From Clostridia bacterium (GTDB taxonomy: Bacteria; Bacillota; Clostridia; TANB77; CAG-508), in contig JAFUYJ010000021.1 in the NCBI GenBank assembly GCA_017470645.1, positions 1 to 64,000 on the forward strand: 64,000 nucleotides of DNA. The letters run 5' to 3'. Positions within the stretch are counted from its first letter, which is position 1. Each line of letters begins with the position of its first letter. This document shows, one piece after another, positions 26,587-35,527 of this stretch. The position numbers and the translations under genes are program-made. Under the pieces are notes generated by a model. The model saw only the letters and a program-made list of their open reading frames with translations, was not told the origin of the DNA and searched no databases.

Positions 26587-27525
26587 TTATATGTCAGAAA
26601 TTACATTTAATTCTTGCATTAAGTTTCTATATTTTATAAAAAAAATCTCTTTTTCTCTCATTTCATCTTCATTAGATATTGAATTTATTATTGAGAACGC
26701 ATTTTCTATATTTCTAGACTTTCCTGTATAATCTGACTGCTGATTTAATAAATTTGAAAAGCTCATTTTTAAATCACTTACTGCTTTGTTATACTCCTCC
26801 CAGTCATCTACAGATGAATATTTATAACACAATAGTAACTTATACTTTAATTCTAATATTCGTCCATCCTTTTCGTTTTGATATGCTCTAACAAATTGAG
26901 GTAAGTATCTATATAGATTTATTATATTGTTTATTGTTCCTGTTTCATCTTCATTTTTTATTGAAATTGCTAATAAATCAATATTTGTTTCAAAATTTGT
27001 AACACTCTCATTTGATACACCAGTCTTTTTTAAGTCTGAAGAAATTGTTGTCCACGACGTATATAGCGTTTCTATAATGTTTTTTAGTTCATCCCAATTA
27101 ATGTTTTTTTCTTTTCCTAGAATATTGTTAGATTTCATGGTGAAATTCTTTTTTTCTTCTGAGTTTTGATTGCCTGAAGAATTCGACTTTCCAGATTCTT
27201 TTGAATCTTGATTTTGGCCGTTTTTCTCACTCTCACCGTCACCTTTACCACTTTCTTGTGTGCCTTCACCTTTTTCGTCTGATTGAGTACTATCACTTCC
27301 ATTGTCTGATTTTTCTTCTGTCTTTTCTACTTGAACCGAATACTTTGTGTAATTCACATTATTTATTTCATTTAAAATCTTAATTAGATCATTATCTATA
27401 TATGAAATTTCAGTATTTATTTTCTCTTTTAAGGCATTTTGATTGTTGTTATTTTTACATCCGGTCATAGATAAAATTATGAAAACTAAGATTAAACATA
27501 TAGAAGATTGTTTTGCTATTTTCAA
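26587..27525 (-). CDS. lipoprotein of unknown function
   Basis: A 312-residue lipoprotein: signal peptide with lipobox LSMTGC (Cys at about residue 23), a Gly/Ser/Glu/Lys-rich low-complexity linker (about 72-130), then an all-helical C-terminal domain. The helical domain contains paired TWTTISSDLKKTG and LYRYLPQFVRAYQNEKDG segments. No family recognised. It lies downstream of smpB's start in the same direction but with a promoter-sized gap to the next gene. Confidence 0.72.
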   Translation of the reverse strand: MKIAKQSSICLILVFIILSMTGCKNNNNQNALKEKINTEISYIDNDLIKILNEINNVNYTKYSVQVEKTEEKSDNGSDSTQSDEKGEGTQESGKGDGESEKNGQNQDSKESGKSNSSGNQNSEEKKNFTMKSNNILGKEKNINWDELKNIIETLYTSWTTISSDLKKTGVSNESVTNFETNIDLLAISIKNEDETGTINNIINLYRYLPQFVRAYQNEKDGRILELKYKLLLCYKYSSVDDWEEYNKAVSDLKMSFSNLLNQQSDYTGKSRNIENAFSIINSISNEDEMREKEIFFIKYRNLMQELNVISDI

Positions 27526-27639
27526 AAAATCACCTCTAATTCTATCATTCCCTAAAAATTACCGTTTATTCTGACGAATATATATTTATAAAATTTAAAT
27601 ACTAATATTAAGATGATTTTTATATGAAAGGAAATAATT

Positions 27640-27930
27640 ATGCAAGCTATAGTGCGTTTATATAGTGTTATACCAAACGAAATCAAAAGATTTCTATCAC
27701 ATTTTTATGAAAAAGATAATTTTGATGCAGGAAATTTAACTGATAAACAATGGCAAAAGGATTATCCTAATCCTGTAGAAATTGTAGATATTATTGGTGC
27801 CTATATTGAAAATATTGATGATTTTAATTTAACAATGTGGATTAGCATTGATAGTGGTGTTTTTATAAAAGTTACTCCTGAAAATGCTGATGAGCTTATT
27901 AGATATTTATATGAAAGATTTCCATATTAA
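27640..27930 (+). CDS. conserved-looking hypothetical protein
   Basis: A 96-residue protein starting MQAIVRLYSVIPNEIKRFLSHFYEKD and ending ADELIRYLYERFPY. It is compact, acidic and alpha/beta-like, without signal peptide or membrane segment. Its codon use matches the host set. The ribosome binding site is GAAAGGAA and a bidirectional terminator follows directly. Function unknown. Confidence 0.72.
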   Translation: MQAIVRLYSVIPNEIKRFLSHFYEKDNFDAGNLTDKQWQKDYPNPVEIVDIIGAYIENIDDFNLTMWISIDSGVFIKVTPENADELIRYLYERFPY

Positions 27931-27973
27931 AATGCCATTCTTGCTTTATGATATATAAGCTAGAATGGCATTA
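27931..27973. terminator. bidirectional terminator
   Basis: AATGCCATTCT / AGAATGGCATT stem with extra GCTT/AAGC pairing, between convergent genes. Confidence 0.82.
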
Positions 27974-27979
27974 ATTATT

Positions 27980-28504
27980 TTAGTTATTTTCTTGTGCGTT
28001 ATTTGTTTCAACTGGTTGTGCTGGTGCTGGTTCTTGAGGAGCTGGTTGTTGAATTGGTGCCGGTTGTGTAGGCACTGGTCCTTGAGCAACTGGTTGTTGA
28101 ACCGGTTGCGCTTGAGGAGCTGGTTGATTAAATTGTAATTCTTCTTGTACTGCTCCACATTTTGGGCAGAATTTAGCATTTACAGGTATTTCGGCAGCAC
28201 ATTGTTTACAAATACGTAAATCCTTTAATGCTAGCATTTCTACTCTCATATCTTCTATCTCTTTTGCATACGCATCTATTTTTGAACATTCTTCTAATAA
28301 ATCAGTTTTAATATCAATGTTTTCTTCTCTAATGTGTTTTTCATACACTTTTTTACCAATCTCATTATAAATTTTTTCAATTTTTGCTTTGTCATCATTA
28401 ATTAAAGACTTTAATTTCATTTCCCTTGTTAATTTGTTTGTTTTTTCAGCAGTGTTTTTGTATGTTGCACTTGCTTTTTTACTTAAATCATCAAAAAATC
28501 CCAT
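27980..28504 (-). CDS. zinc-ribbon protein with Pro/Gln-rich tail
   Basis: A 174-residue protein. Residues 1-95 are helical and probably coiled-coil (KNTAEKTNKLTREMKLKSLINDDKAKIEKIYNEIGKKVYEKH). A zinc ribbon follows at about 101-125 (CKQCAAEIPVNAKFCPKCGA). The C-terminal 45 residues are Pro/Gln/Ala-rich repeats. This arrangement is common in Clostridia in proteins of unknown role. It lies 17 bases upstream of no partner and is separated from gpsA by about 65 bases, so co-transcription with gpsA/plsY upstream is possible. Confidence 0.8.
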   Translation of the reverse strand: MGFFDDLSKKASATYKNTAEKTNKLTREMKLKSLINDDKAKIEKIYNEIGKKVYEKHIREENIDIKTDLLEECSKIDAYAKEIEDMRVEMLALKDLRICKQCAAEIPVNAKFCPKCGAVQEELQFNQPAPQAQPVQQPVAQGPVPTQPAPIQQPAPQEPAPAQPVETNNAQENN

Positions 28505-28569
28505 AATATACCTCCATTATTATTATATTTGTTTTTATGTAAATTATTAAAATTGTTGACAATTTTAAT

Positions 28570-29553
28570 TTACTCAGCCTTTTTCTCTCTTGTCATAAGT
28601 ACTTCTACAGCTTCTTCAGGTTTTAAGTTGTTGTATAAAATATCATAAACTGCATTAACTATTGGCATTTCAACATTATATTTTTTAGATAACTCATATG
28701 CCACCTCAATATTATCAATACTCTCAATAGTCATTCCAACTTCTTTTTTTGTTTCCTCTAATGATTTTCCACTTCCTATTAGTTTACCTGCTTTTCTGTT
28801 TCTACTGTGTTCACTCATGCAAGTTACTAATAAATCACCAAGTCCACTTAGTCCATAGAATGTATCTTTATTTCCACCCATTGCAACACCCAGTCTTGTA
28901 ATTTCACTCAATCCTCTTGTTAACAATGCTGCAAATGAATTATCTCCTAGTCCCATTTCAGTTATAATTCCAGCACAAAATGCTAAAATATTTTTTAATG
29001 CACCTCCTGCTTCAACCCCTGTTACATCTTTAGACGTGTACACTCTCATTTTATTAGACATAAAAGCATTTTGGATTAATTCTAATACATCATCATGTTC
29101 GGAAGCAACTACTAATGCTGTTTCTACGCCAACTGAAACTTCTTCAGCATGACTTGGTCCTGATAATACACCAATTTTTGCCGTTGGAATTTCAGATTTA
29201 ACAACTGAATCTAATGTTGATACTGTATCTTTTTCAAATCCCTTTGAACAAATAATAATTGGTTGATTTGTAACGTATTGTTTATATCCTTTAACTATGT
29301 TTCTCGTGAATTTTGATGGAGTCACATGCAATATAAAATCTGAATCTCTTATTGCTTCTTCATAACTTAATGTACATGTTATTCCTTCTGGGATAGTCAC
29401 TTTTGGTAGAAACATGCATTTTTTCTCGTTATTAATTAAATCTGCTTCTTCTTTAGCAAAAGACCAAATCTTAACTTCGTGCCCTAACTTTGCCAAATGT
29501 ATACCAAGCGCTACTCCCCAGCTTCCACTACCTATTATTGCAATTTTATTCAT
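28570..29553 (-). CDS. gpsA: NAD(P)-dependent glycerol-3-phosphate dehydrogenase
   Basis: Reduces dihydroxyacetone phosphate to sn-glycerol 3-phosphate for phospholipid synthesis. The 327-residue protein has the Rossmann motif IAIIGSGSWGVALGIHLAKLGHEV, the HVTPSKFTRNIV segment, GVLSGPSHAEEV, the conserved Lys in EAGGALKNILAFCAGI and the C-terminal GLSGLGDLLVTC region. It lies just downstream of plsY, the next enzyme of the pathway, and after der, in the order der-plsY-gpsA common in Clostridia. Confidence 0.97.
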   Translation of the reverse strand: MNKIAIIGSGSWGVALGIHLAKLGHEVKIWSFAKEEADLINNEKKCMFLPKVTIPEGITCTLSYEEAIRDSDFILHVTPSKFTRNIVKGYKQYVTNQPIIICSKGFEKDTVSTLDSVVKSEIPTAKIGVLSGPSHAEEVSVGVETALVVASEHDDVLELIQNAFMSNKMRVYTSKDVTGVEAGGALKNILAFCAGIITEMGLGDNSFAALLTRGLSEITRLGVAMGGNKDTFYGLSGLGDLLVTCMSEHSRNRKAGKLIGSGKSLEETKKEVGMTIESIDNIEVAYELSKKYNVEMPIVNAVYDILYNNLKPEEAVEVLMTREKKAE

Positions 29554-29596
29554 ATTTATTCTTTCCTTCCATTTTTTTATTATTGATACTCATTTT

Positions 29597-30235
29597 TTAT
29601 TTAAAACTTAATCTGTTTTCTGTTCCGTCATAAATCCTCTTTAAATTTGCTCTGTGGTTAAAGATTACGAGTGCTGCCATTGCTATTCCAAAGAATATAT
29701 AATTATATCCTTCTGCAATATATTTGTGTGTATCGGTTGTAATAAATATTGTTAATACTGGGAATAGTATAGCTGCCATTATTGAACCTAGAGAAACCAT
29801 TCTTGTAAATGCCATTACAACAAGTGCAAATACTAAACAAATTCCTCCAATTAAAGGTTGAACTAATAATAACACTCCTAAGGCAGTAGCCACTCCTTTT
29901 CCTCCTTTAAATCCAAAGAATACTGGGAATGTGTGACCAAATACGACAAAAAATCCTGCTAATTGAACTAGTATCGCTGTGTTTGCTTCACTTGCAATAT
30001 TTCCAACTATAAATCTAGCTATTAATACTGCTACTATTCCCTTTAAAATATCTAATAGTAATGTAAGTAAAGCTGCTCCTTTACCAACGCTTCTTAACAT
30101 ATTTGTAGATCCAGCATTTCCACTGCCCTTTTCTCTGACATCAAAACCTGCGATTCTTTTACTTAAAATAATTGAAAAATTTACACTTCCTATTGCGTAT
30201 GCAATAACTGCCATTAATATATATGTTGCTATCAT
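29597..30235 (-). CDS. plsY: acyl-phosphate:glycerol-3-phosphate acyltransferase
   Basis: Membrane enzyme that transfers the first acyl chain from acyl phosphate to glycerol 3-phosphate. About five transmembrane helices in 212 residues. The three PlsY motifs are visible: GSGNAGSTNMLRS near residue 37, GHTFPVFFGFKGGKGVAT near 102, and the downstream HRANLKRIYDGTEN near the C-terminus. Located between der and gpsA in a likely operon. Confidence 0.96.
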   Translation of the reverse strand: MIATYILMAVIAYAIGSVNFSIILSKRIAGFDVREKGSGNAGSTNMLRSVGKGAALLTLLLDILKGIVAVLIARFIVGNIASEANTAILVQLAGFFVVFGHTFPVFFGFKGGKGVATALGVLLLVQPLIGGICLVFALVVMAFTRMVSLGSIMAAILFPVLTIFITTDTHKYIAEGYNYIFFGIAMAALVIFNHRANLKRIYDGTENRLSFK

Positions 30236-30291
30236 TTTAATCCTCCTTTGTTTTTTTAATTCGATGTTTTTGGAAGTCGTCTCTCAAAACA

Positions 30292-31614
30292 TCATTCATC
30301 TTTTTTCTCCCTTACAATCATTCTTATTGGTGTACCTGTTAATATAAATTCCTTTCTCAACTGATTTATTAAATATCTTTCATATGAGAAATGGAATAGC
30401 TGTTTATCATTTACAAAAACAACAAAAGTTGGTGGTTTTGTACTTGCTTGTGTCATGTAGAATATTTTTAATCGTTTTCCTTTGTCTGTTGGTGGTTGAA
30501 CTATTGCTATAGCTTCATTTAAAACTTGATTTAACACTGATGTTGACACTCTCATTGCATTTTGATTTGCTACATCATTTATTAGCTCGTATAATTTATT
30601 TACTCTTTGTCCTGTTTTAGCTGATATAAATATGATTGGAGCATATGACAAGTATGCCAGTTTATTATATATTTCTTTTTTATATTTTTCTGTTGTGTTT
30701 GTATCTTTTTCATACTCGTCCCATTTATTAACAGCAATAATTATACCTTTTCCAGCTTCATGAGCTTCTCCTGCAATTTTTGCATCCTGCTCAGTTACAC
30801 CTTCATTAGCATCAATCATTAAAATACATACATCAGCTCTTTCTACTGCAAGTAATGTTCTCATAACACTGTATTTTTCAAGATTTTCAGTCACTTTACT
30901 TTTTCTTCTAATACCCGCTGTATCAATAAAAACATATTTTCCAAATTCATTTTCAAATTCAGAATCTATCGCATCTCTTGTTGTTCCCGCAATATTACTA
31001 ACTATAACTCTATTCTCACCTAAGATTTTATTAACAAGTGATGATTTTCCAACATTAGGTTTTCCGATTATTGCAACTTTTATTATCTCTCCATCATCAT
31101 TATTGTTATCATCTTTAGGAAGTTCTTCATATATTGCATCTAATACATCTCCAATTCCTATAGCATTTACCGCAGATACAGGATATGGGTCTCCCAGTCC
31201 TAAATTGTAAAATTCATATATATCATCTGAAGTTTTCCCATAATTGTCTGCTTTGTTACACGCTAATACTATTGGTTTCTTTGATTTTCTAAGCATTAAA
31301 GCTATTTCTTTATCAGCCTCTGTTACCCCCTGTTTAAAATCTGTTATAAATAATATTACATCCGCTATTGATATTGCCATATCTGCCTGTGTACGCATTT
31401 GAGAAATAATTATATCTTCACTTTCAGGCTCTATACCTCCTGTATCAATTAAAGTAAAATCCATTCCTCTCCAATTAGCATCTGCATATATTCTATCCCT
31501 TGTAACTCCTGGTGTATCTTCAACTATAGAAATTCTTTTTCCTACTATGTAATTAAAAAATGTAGATTTTCCCACATTTGGTCTACCTACTATTGCTACT
31601 GTTGGTTTTCCCAC
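30292..31614 (-). CDS. der: ribosome assembly GTPase Der (EngA)
   Basis: Tandem-GTPase protein needed for 50S subunit assembly. The 440 residues contain two G domains (GRPNVGKSTFFN, DTPGVTRDR, DTGG, NKAD; then GKPNVGKSSLVN, GTTRDAI, DTAGIRRK, NKWD) and a C-terminal KH-like domain. I place the start at GTG 31614 because AGAGGTG is correctly spaced and the protein then begins MGKPTVAIVGRPN as in the family; the longer frame to 31707 has no support. First gene of the der-plsY-gpsA group. Confidence 0.96.
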   Translation of the reverse strand: MGKPTVAIVGRPNVGKSTFFNYIVGKRISIVEDTPGVTRDRIYADANWRGMDFTLIDTGGIEPESEDIIISQMRTQADMAISIADVILFITDFKQGVTEADKEIALMLRKSKKPIVLACNKADNYGKTSDDIYEFYNLGLGDPYPVSAVNAIGIGDVLDAIYEELPKDDNNNDDGEIIKVAIIGKPNVGKSSLVNKILGENRVIVSNIAGTTRDAIDSEFENEFGKYVFIDTAGIRRKSKVTENLEKYSVMRTLLAVERADVCILMIDANEGVTEQDAKIAGEAHEAGKGIIIAVNKWDEYEKDTNTTEKYKKEIYNKLAYLSYAPIIFISAKTGQRVNKLYELINDVANQNAMRVSTSVLNQVLNEAIAIVQPPTDKGKRLKIFYMTQASTKPPTFVVFVNDKQLFHFSYERYLINQLRKEFILTGTPIRMIVREKKDE

Positions 31615-31700
31615 TTTTTTCACCTCTTTTACGTTTCCTATTTTATAACATTTTTTCCCATTAGTCAAACATTTTTGGAAATTAAATACATTGCAATTAA

Positions 31701-31729
31701 TTGACATAAAGTAGTAATTGTGATATAAT
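31701..31729 (+). promoter_or_regulatory. consensus promoter of the PIN-like gene
   Basis: Exact TTGACA and TATAAT with a 17-bp spacer on the plus strand, divergent from der. Confidence 0.9.
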
Positions 31730-31773
31730 TTTCCTATCTCTATATGAGAAATTATAAAAAGGAGGTTTGCTTA

Positions 31774-33213
31774 ATGCTAATTACTGACTTAAGCGCTACC
31801 AAACGGAAAGCATTGGCAAAGGACATCAAGGATTTAATTGAGCCGGATAAAGCTCAAACTGTTACTCATCTTAAAGAGACTGAACTCCGTAAATTTCTTA
31901 AAGCAAGAGGGATTATAGCTAACCTTGGGGATGTTGTTGAATTACTAAAGTCTTGCTACTGCGAAAAAACAGTAAACAGACTAATCAGCAAAGTCCAGCA
32001 ATCAGTAGTATGGGATACAAGTCTTTCAAGACTCACAATTCAGAAACTTGGTGAACTTCTGTATTGTAATCCACGTACAAACATTTTTATTACTCCTGTA
32101 TTAGAGGAATTAAAAATGAAAATGGGTGAAGACGATATTAGCAACGCTACAAAATTCAAGTATTTGTATTATTCTATACTTAGTGATACAAATTCTGAAT
32201 ATTCAACCATAGTAGACTATCAAAGTGATTCAAAATATACAGATGATAAGATTTTGCAGTTTGCAAAAGACAATATGTATATGATATACACTTATGATCA
32301 TGCTTTGGGATTAAGAGCAAAATCTCGTCAAATTTCGGTATCCATATTTAACAAGCTCAACAATACAATTGTTCCCAAGTATTCGCCCGTTGCAAGCGGC
32401 AAAAATTTAGTCTTGACTCCAGATTTGATAGAAAATGTCTCTTTAGCAGAAATCATCAAGATAGCACATATTCTTCATTCAAATAAATTTGTGTTAACAC
32501 TTAGCTTTGTTGAAGAATTAGAACGAACCAAGAACAAGCCTTCAACAAGAGAATTTATTAATTTCTTTGTTTATGATGAAAATGAGGATTACACTGTTTT
32601 TTCATTATATGAAGATGATTCTCGGTATAACATATTGTGCCAGAAGCACAATGCAGTAGTTCTTACTTCTGCTGAAGATTGTGCAATTCTGCTAAAACAA
32701 TTACAGATTCCATATCAAATTATTCTGGATCCAAGCATTACTAAATTTCTTGAGGAAAAAAATACGCTGGTTACGCTTTCATCTAAGGTTACCAGCAAGA
32801 ACGAAGAAGAATCTAAAAAACTTGTTTCGGAAACAGAAAATAGCACTACACCCGCGCTCATAACTTCTACTGCAGCCACAAGGATTCCTCATTATAGTCC
32901 CAGGTATAATGCCATTAGATTCACACCGTCTCATTCTGCTCATGAAAAAATATGGGTTTTGGATGACTCAAATAATGAAATAAAACCTAATGATGTAAAA
33001 AACAAAGCACATACTTATAAAGCTTTTCCCGGCTATTTCGTTATTCACGGAGATAACAACCTGGATGGAACTTATTCTCTAACGGTTTATAAAATTATCC
33101 TTAAAGGTACTTTTAAGACCGGACAAATAATTCAGAATTTCACATTCACCAGTGAAACTGAGGTTCCAAAAGAATTTAAGCATTATGCCGCCGTTCTGAA
33201 AATGTCTACCTAA
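31774..33213 (+). CDS. probable PIN-like domain protein, foreign-type gene
   Basis: A 479-residue soluble protein. Residues about 90-190 look like the C-terminal half of a PIN ribonuclease domain: IFITPVLEELK, an acidic YQSDSKYTDDKILQFA, then MIYTYDHALGLRAKSR, which fits the family's D-x-x-I-x-x-A and T-x-D-x-x-L-x-x-K/R-A pattern. A second, more degenerate copy may follow at about 215-325 (TLSFVEELERTKNKPSTREF, NILCQKHNAVVLTSAEDCAILLKQL). The C-terminal 130 residues are beta-rich. Start chosen at ATG 31774 for its AAAAAGGAGG. Higher GC and two CGG Arg codons (K-R-K, S-R-Y) place it with the foreign set. No antitoxin partner is adjacent. The PIN call is by pattern only. Confidence 0.65.
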   Translation: MLITDLSATKRKALAKDIKDLIEPDKAQTVTHLKETELRKFLKARGIIANLGDVVELLKSCYCEKTVNRLISKVQQSVVWDTSLSRLTIQKLGELLYCNPRTNIFITPVLEELKMKMGEDDISNATKFKYLYYSILSDTNSEYSTIVDYQSDSKYTDDKILQFAKDNMYMIYTYDHALGLRAKSRQISVSIFNKLNNTIVPKYSPVASGKNLVLTPDLIENVSLAEIIKIAHILHSNKFVLTLSFVEELERTKNKPSTREFINFFVYDENEDYTVFSLYEDDSRYNILCQKHNAVVLTSAEDCAILLKQLQIPYQIILDPSITKFLEEKNTLVTLSSKVTSKNEEESKKLVSETENSTTPALITSTAATRIPHYSPRYNAIRFTPSHSAHEKIWVLDDSNNEIKPNDVKNKAHTYKAFPGYFVIHGDNNLDGTYSLTVYKIILKGTFKTGQIIQNFTFTSETEVPKEFKHYAAVLKMST

Positions 33214-33218
33214 AACCT

Positions 33219-33250
33219 AAAAGTGCACTACGAACTGTAGTGCACTTTTT
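33219..33250 (+). terminator. terminator of the PIN-like gene
   Basis: Perfect AAAAGTGCACTAC / GTAGTGCACTTTT hairpin with T-run. Confidence 0.93.
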
Positions 33251-33298
33251 CATGCTTATAAACCATTAGCTTACATGCATATGTTATTCTTCAAAAAT

Positions 33299-33333
33299 AA
33301 AAAATAACACAATATCAAATTGTGTTATTTTTT
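33299..33333 (-). terminator. terminator of rpmF
   Basis: Perfect AAAATAACACAAT / ATTGTGTTATTTT hairpin with T-rich flanks on both strands. Confidence 0.9.
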
Positions 33334-33334
33334 A

Positions 33335-33520
33335 TTATTCAGCTTCATTTACAGAAACTACTTGTTCTCCATTATAATATCCGCAACTTGGGCATGCTCT
33401 GTGTTGCATCATCATTTCATGACAGTGTGGGCATTCTACTAAGTTTTTAGCTTTTAATTGCCATGTTGATCTTTTTAAATGTGTTCTAGCTTTTGACCAT
33501 CTTCTTTTTGGTTGTGCCAT
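33335..33520 (-). CDS. rpmF: 50S ribosomal protein L32
   Basis: A 61-residue ribosomal protein with the family start MAQPKRRWSKARTHLKRSTWQL and two CxxC zinc-binding pairs (CPHCHEMMMQHRACPSCGYY). The Zn-binding form has all four cysteines. It starts behind AAGGAGG and is monocistronic. Confidence 0.97.
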   Translation of the reverse strand: MAQPKRRWSKARTHLKRSTWQLKAKNLVECPHCHEMMMQHRACPSCGYYNGEQVVSVNEAE

Positions 33521-33655
33521 TTTAATTCCCTCCTTATGTTATCTAGATTGTATATCTATTTTATAAATTTATACCTTTTTTAATGTCACTTTAAAATTAT
33601 ACTAGGGTTTCGGAAATTTGTCAATAGTTGGATTGGATTTTTTTGAAACAATTGA

Positions 33656-33663
33656 GGACGGTC
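33656..33663 (+). repeat. GGACGGTC-type short dispersed repeat (remnant)
   Basis: GGACGGTC followed by TTTTTTG in the spacer between rpmF and the AbiEii gene; same signature and same T-run as near 13108. Confidence 0.45.
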
Positions 33664-33677
33664 TTTTTTGTTTCACT

Positions 33678-34547
33678 TTAATTTGCTTTAACTTTACTTG
33701 AATACTTATCATATATCTTCCCTACTTTTTCAATACTTTCAATTAACTCACTATATTCAATTTCTCTAGCATAAAAATATGTTTTTTGGTAAACTTTCCA
33801 TCTTTTTATCATATCCTCGTCGTTTCTTAGCAGTTCTAGTGAATGTTTCCAATCTTTTATTAAATCCAATGATTCTCTATGCTGAGATGTTAAATTAATT
33901 GCAACTGTTAGAAGTTTCTTATTTATATTTTCTTCTTGAGTATTAATCAGCATATACACATCATAGAAATCCCTAATTCTTGTTCCTGTTATTCCCCTTT
34001 TTATTACTGCTTCAAACTTTTCTGCAAGTATTGTTTCAAGATTATATGACCACACTGGAATTTTGCGATCTTCTAACATTAAGCTATAATCATATTCAAT
34101 TTCCTTATATGTAATTGCATCTCCTGTGGTTATGTCTATTTTGAAAATTACAGGCATAGCATTTTTAAATTTTGCTTCAAATGTCGCTCTGTATCCGTTA
34201 TAGTCATCTTCTTCTCTAATCAACTCTATCTTATTCATTTTGAAGGTGATATCATCATCTAATTCTATGCTACAAATTTCATTCAAAATTTTTGTTGCAT
34301 TTTCTTCTGTTAGTTCAAAACCTTTAACAGTAGTATCCATGTCCATTGTGGATCTGCTAGACATTCCAAGTATTGCTGAAATTAACATTCCGCCTTTTAA
34401 AATAAAATTATCTTTATATGGTGATATAGCTATTCTTTCTAATAATCTTTCCAACATGTATACTTGCAAAACCGATTGAGGTGCTACCTTCTTCTCTTTT
34501 GATAAATTGTTTATTTTAGCTTTAAAACTCATTACATTTCCTTGCAT
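33678..34547 (-). CDS. abiEii: AbiEii-type nucleotidyltransferase toxin
   Basis: Toxin half of an AbiE type IV toxin-antitoxin/abortive infection system. The 289-residue protein has the nucleotidyltransferase start FILKGGMLISAILGMSSRSTMDMD (GG...D-x-D), a following strand with the third acidic residue (VIFKIDIT), and the C-terminal FRDxxD-like TGTRIRDFYDVYML segment. Length is normal. It begins behind GGAGGAAGAAAT, 174 bases downstream of its antitoxin gene, with a hairpin in between that should lower its expression relative to the antitoxin. Confidence 0.92.
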   Translation of the reverse strand: MQGNVMSFKAKINNLSKEKKVAPQSVLQVYMLERLLERIAISPYKDNFILKGGMLISAILGMSSRSTMDMDTTVKGFELTEENATKILNEICSIELDDDITFKMNKIELIREEDDYNGYRATFEAKFKNAMPVIFKIDITTGDAITYKEIEYDYSLMLEDRKIPVWSYNLETILAEKFEAVIKRGITGTRIRDFYDVYMLINTQEENINKKLLTVAINLTSQHRESLDLIKDWKHSLELLRNDEDMIKRWKVYQKTYFYAREIEYSELIESIEKVGKIYDKYSSKVKAN

Positions 34548-34663
34548 ATTTCTTCCTCCGTTTATTAGAATAATTGTTATTTCATTTGTTATTGAAATTA
34601 TTATATATCAAAATATAAAAAATGCAACATTCATAATAAATAAATGAAAATTACCAAACCTCA

Positions 34664-34706
34664 ATAAAAAAATAGAGGATTTGCTACAAACATTATAACA
34701 AATCCC
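34664..34706 (-). terminator. attenuator-like hairpin between AbiEi and AbiEii genes
   Basis: GGATTTG / CAAATCC stem followed on the minus strand by TCTATTTTTTTATT. It would reduce read-through from antitoxin to toxin gene. Confidence 0.65.
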
Positions 34707-34721
34707 CCTGCTACTATTTAA

Positions 34722-35306
34722 TTATCCTAAAACTTCTAAATACATTTTTAAAATTTTTAAAATATTAAACTGTTTGGCATATTCATACAACAAATTCAGA
34801 TTCTTATCATTACGTTTCATATATTCTTTTAAAGCAGTATTAAATATTTGTGAATCTATTTTATTTCTGTCTCTGATTATATCGCATATTGTTCTTTCCA
34901 TATTATATAGTCTTATTGTTGTTCCATCTTCCAATTCTTTTGTAGTTGCACCTATTTCATGCTTATCTTTATTAATATAATGTGAATCAATCATGTCATT
35001 TGAAATACGCACATTGCTTGGGAATGTCATATCTAATTGAAATGGTGTTCTGTCTGTTAAATCATAAAAGTATAGTGCAGTATTATGGGAAAAAATCCCT
35101 GATTTGTATTGTTCACCCATAATATAAAACTCACTTATATCTTTATCAGGTCTAACATATAGTCCTCTTGATACTTTTATTAAGTAACCTTCATCAACTA
35201 ATTTTTTTAAATATTGTCTATGTATTTTATTGTCATCAATGATTTTAGTTGTGATTATACCTTTGTTTAATTCAATTAATTCTTTAATTTTATCTGTTTT
35301 TACCAT
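34722..35306 (-). CDS. abiEi: AbiEi-type antitoxin
   Basis: Antitoxin and autorepressor of the AbiE system. The 194-residue protein starts with a winged helix (KGIITTKIIDDNKIHRQYLKKLVDEGYLIKVSRGLYV) as in the AbiEi_4 type, followed by the C-terminal antitoxin domain with SHNTALYFYDLTDRTPFQLDMTFP and NMERTICDIIRDRNKID. ATG 35306 follows AAGGAGGTG; the frame is open to 35369 without a site. A 9-bp inverted repeat over its promoter fits negative autoregulation. Confidence 0.92.
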   Translation of the reverse strand: MVKTDKIKELIELNKGIITTKIIDDNKIHRQYLKKLVDEGYLIKVSRGLYVRPDKDISEFYIMGEQYKSGIFSHNTALYFYDLTDRTPFQLDMTFPSNVRISNDMIDSHYINKDKHEIGATTKELEDGTTIRLYNMERTICDIIRDRNKIDSQIFNTALKEYMKRNDKNLNLLYEYAKQFNILKILKMYLEVLG

Positions 35307-35379
35307 AATACTCACCTCCTTTTTTGACATTTGAATACATTTTGTTTGTGTTGTGTATTTGATCGTCATTTGACTATCT

Positions 35380-35415
35380 AATACATATTATACACCATAT
35401 GTATTTATTTGTCAA
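35380..35415 (-). promoter_or_regulatory. abiE promoter with inverted-repeat operator
   Basis: Minus-strand TTGACA, 17-bp spacer, TATAAT. AATACATAT and ATATGTATT form a perfect 9-bp inverted repeat around an 8-bp centre (35380-35405) that covers the -10 box. This is the expected layout for an AbiEi operator. Confidence 0.78.
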
Positions 35416-35490
35416 GTTTGTACTATTTTTTCTATATTTATTATATTCTGTAAAGCTTAACATTATTCGCTTATTTTTTTATCTTCTAAG

Positions 35491-35523
35491 AAAAAGAGGT
35501 AGAATTATTCTACCTCTTTTTTT
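35491..35523 (-). terminator. terminator of the HEAT-like repeat gene
   Basis: AAAGAGGTAGAAT / ATTCTACCTCTTT, an almost uninterrupted palindrome with T-runs. Confidence 0.88.
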
Positions 35524-35527
35524 AAAA

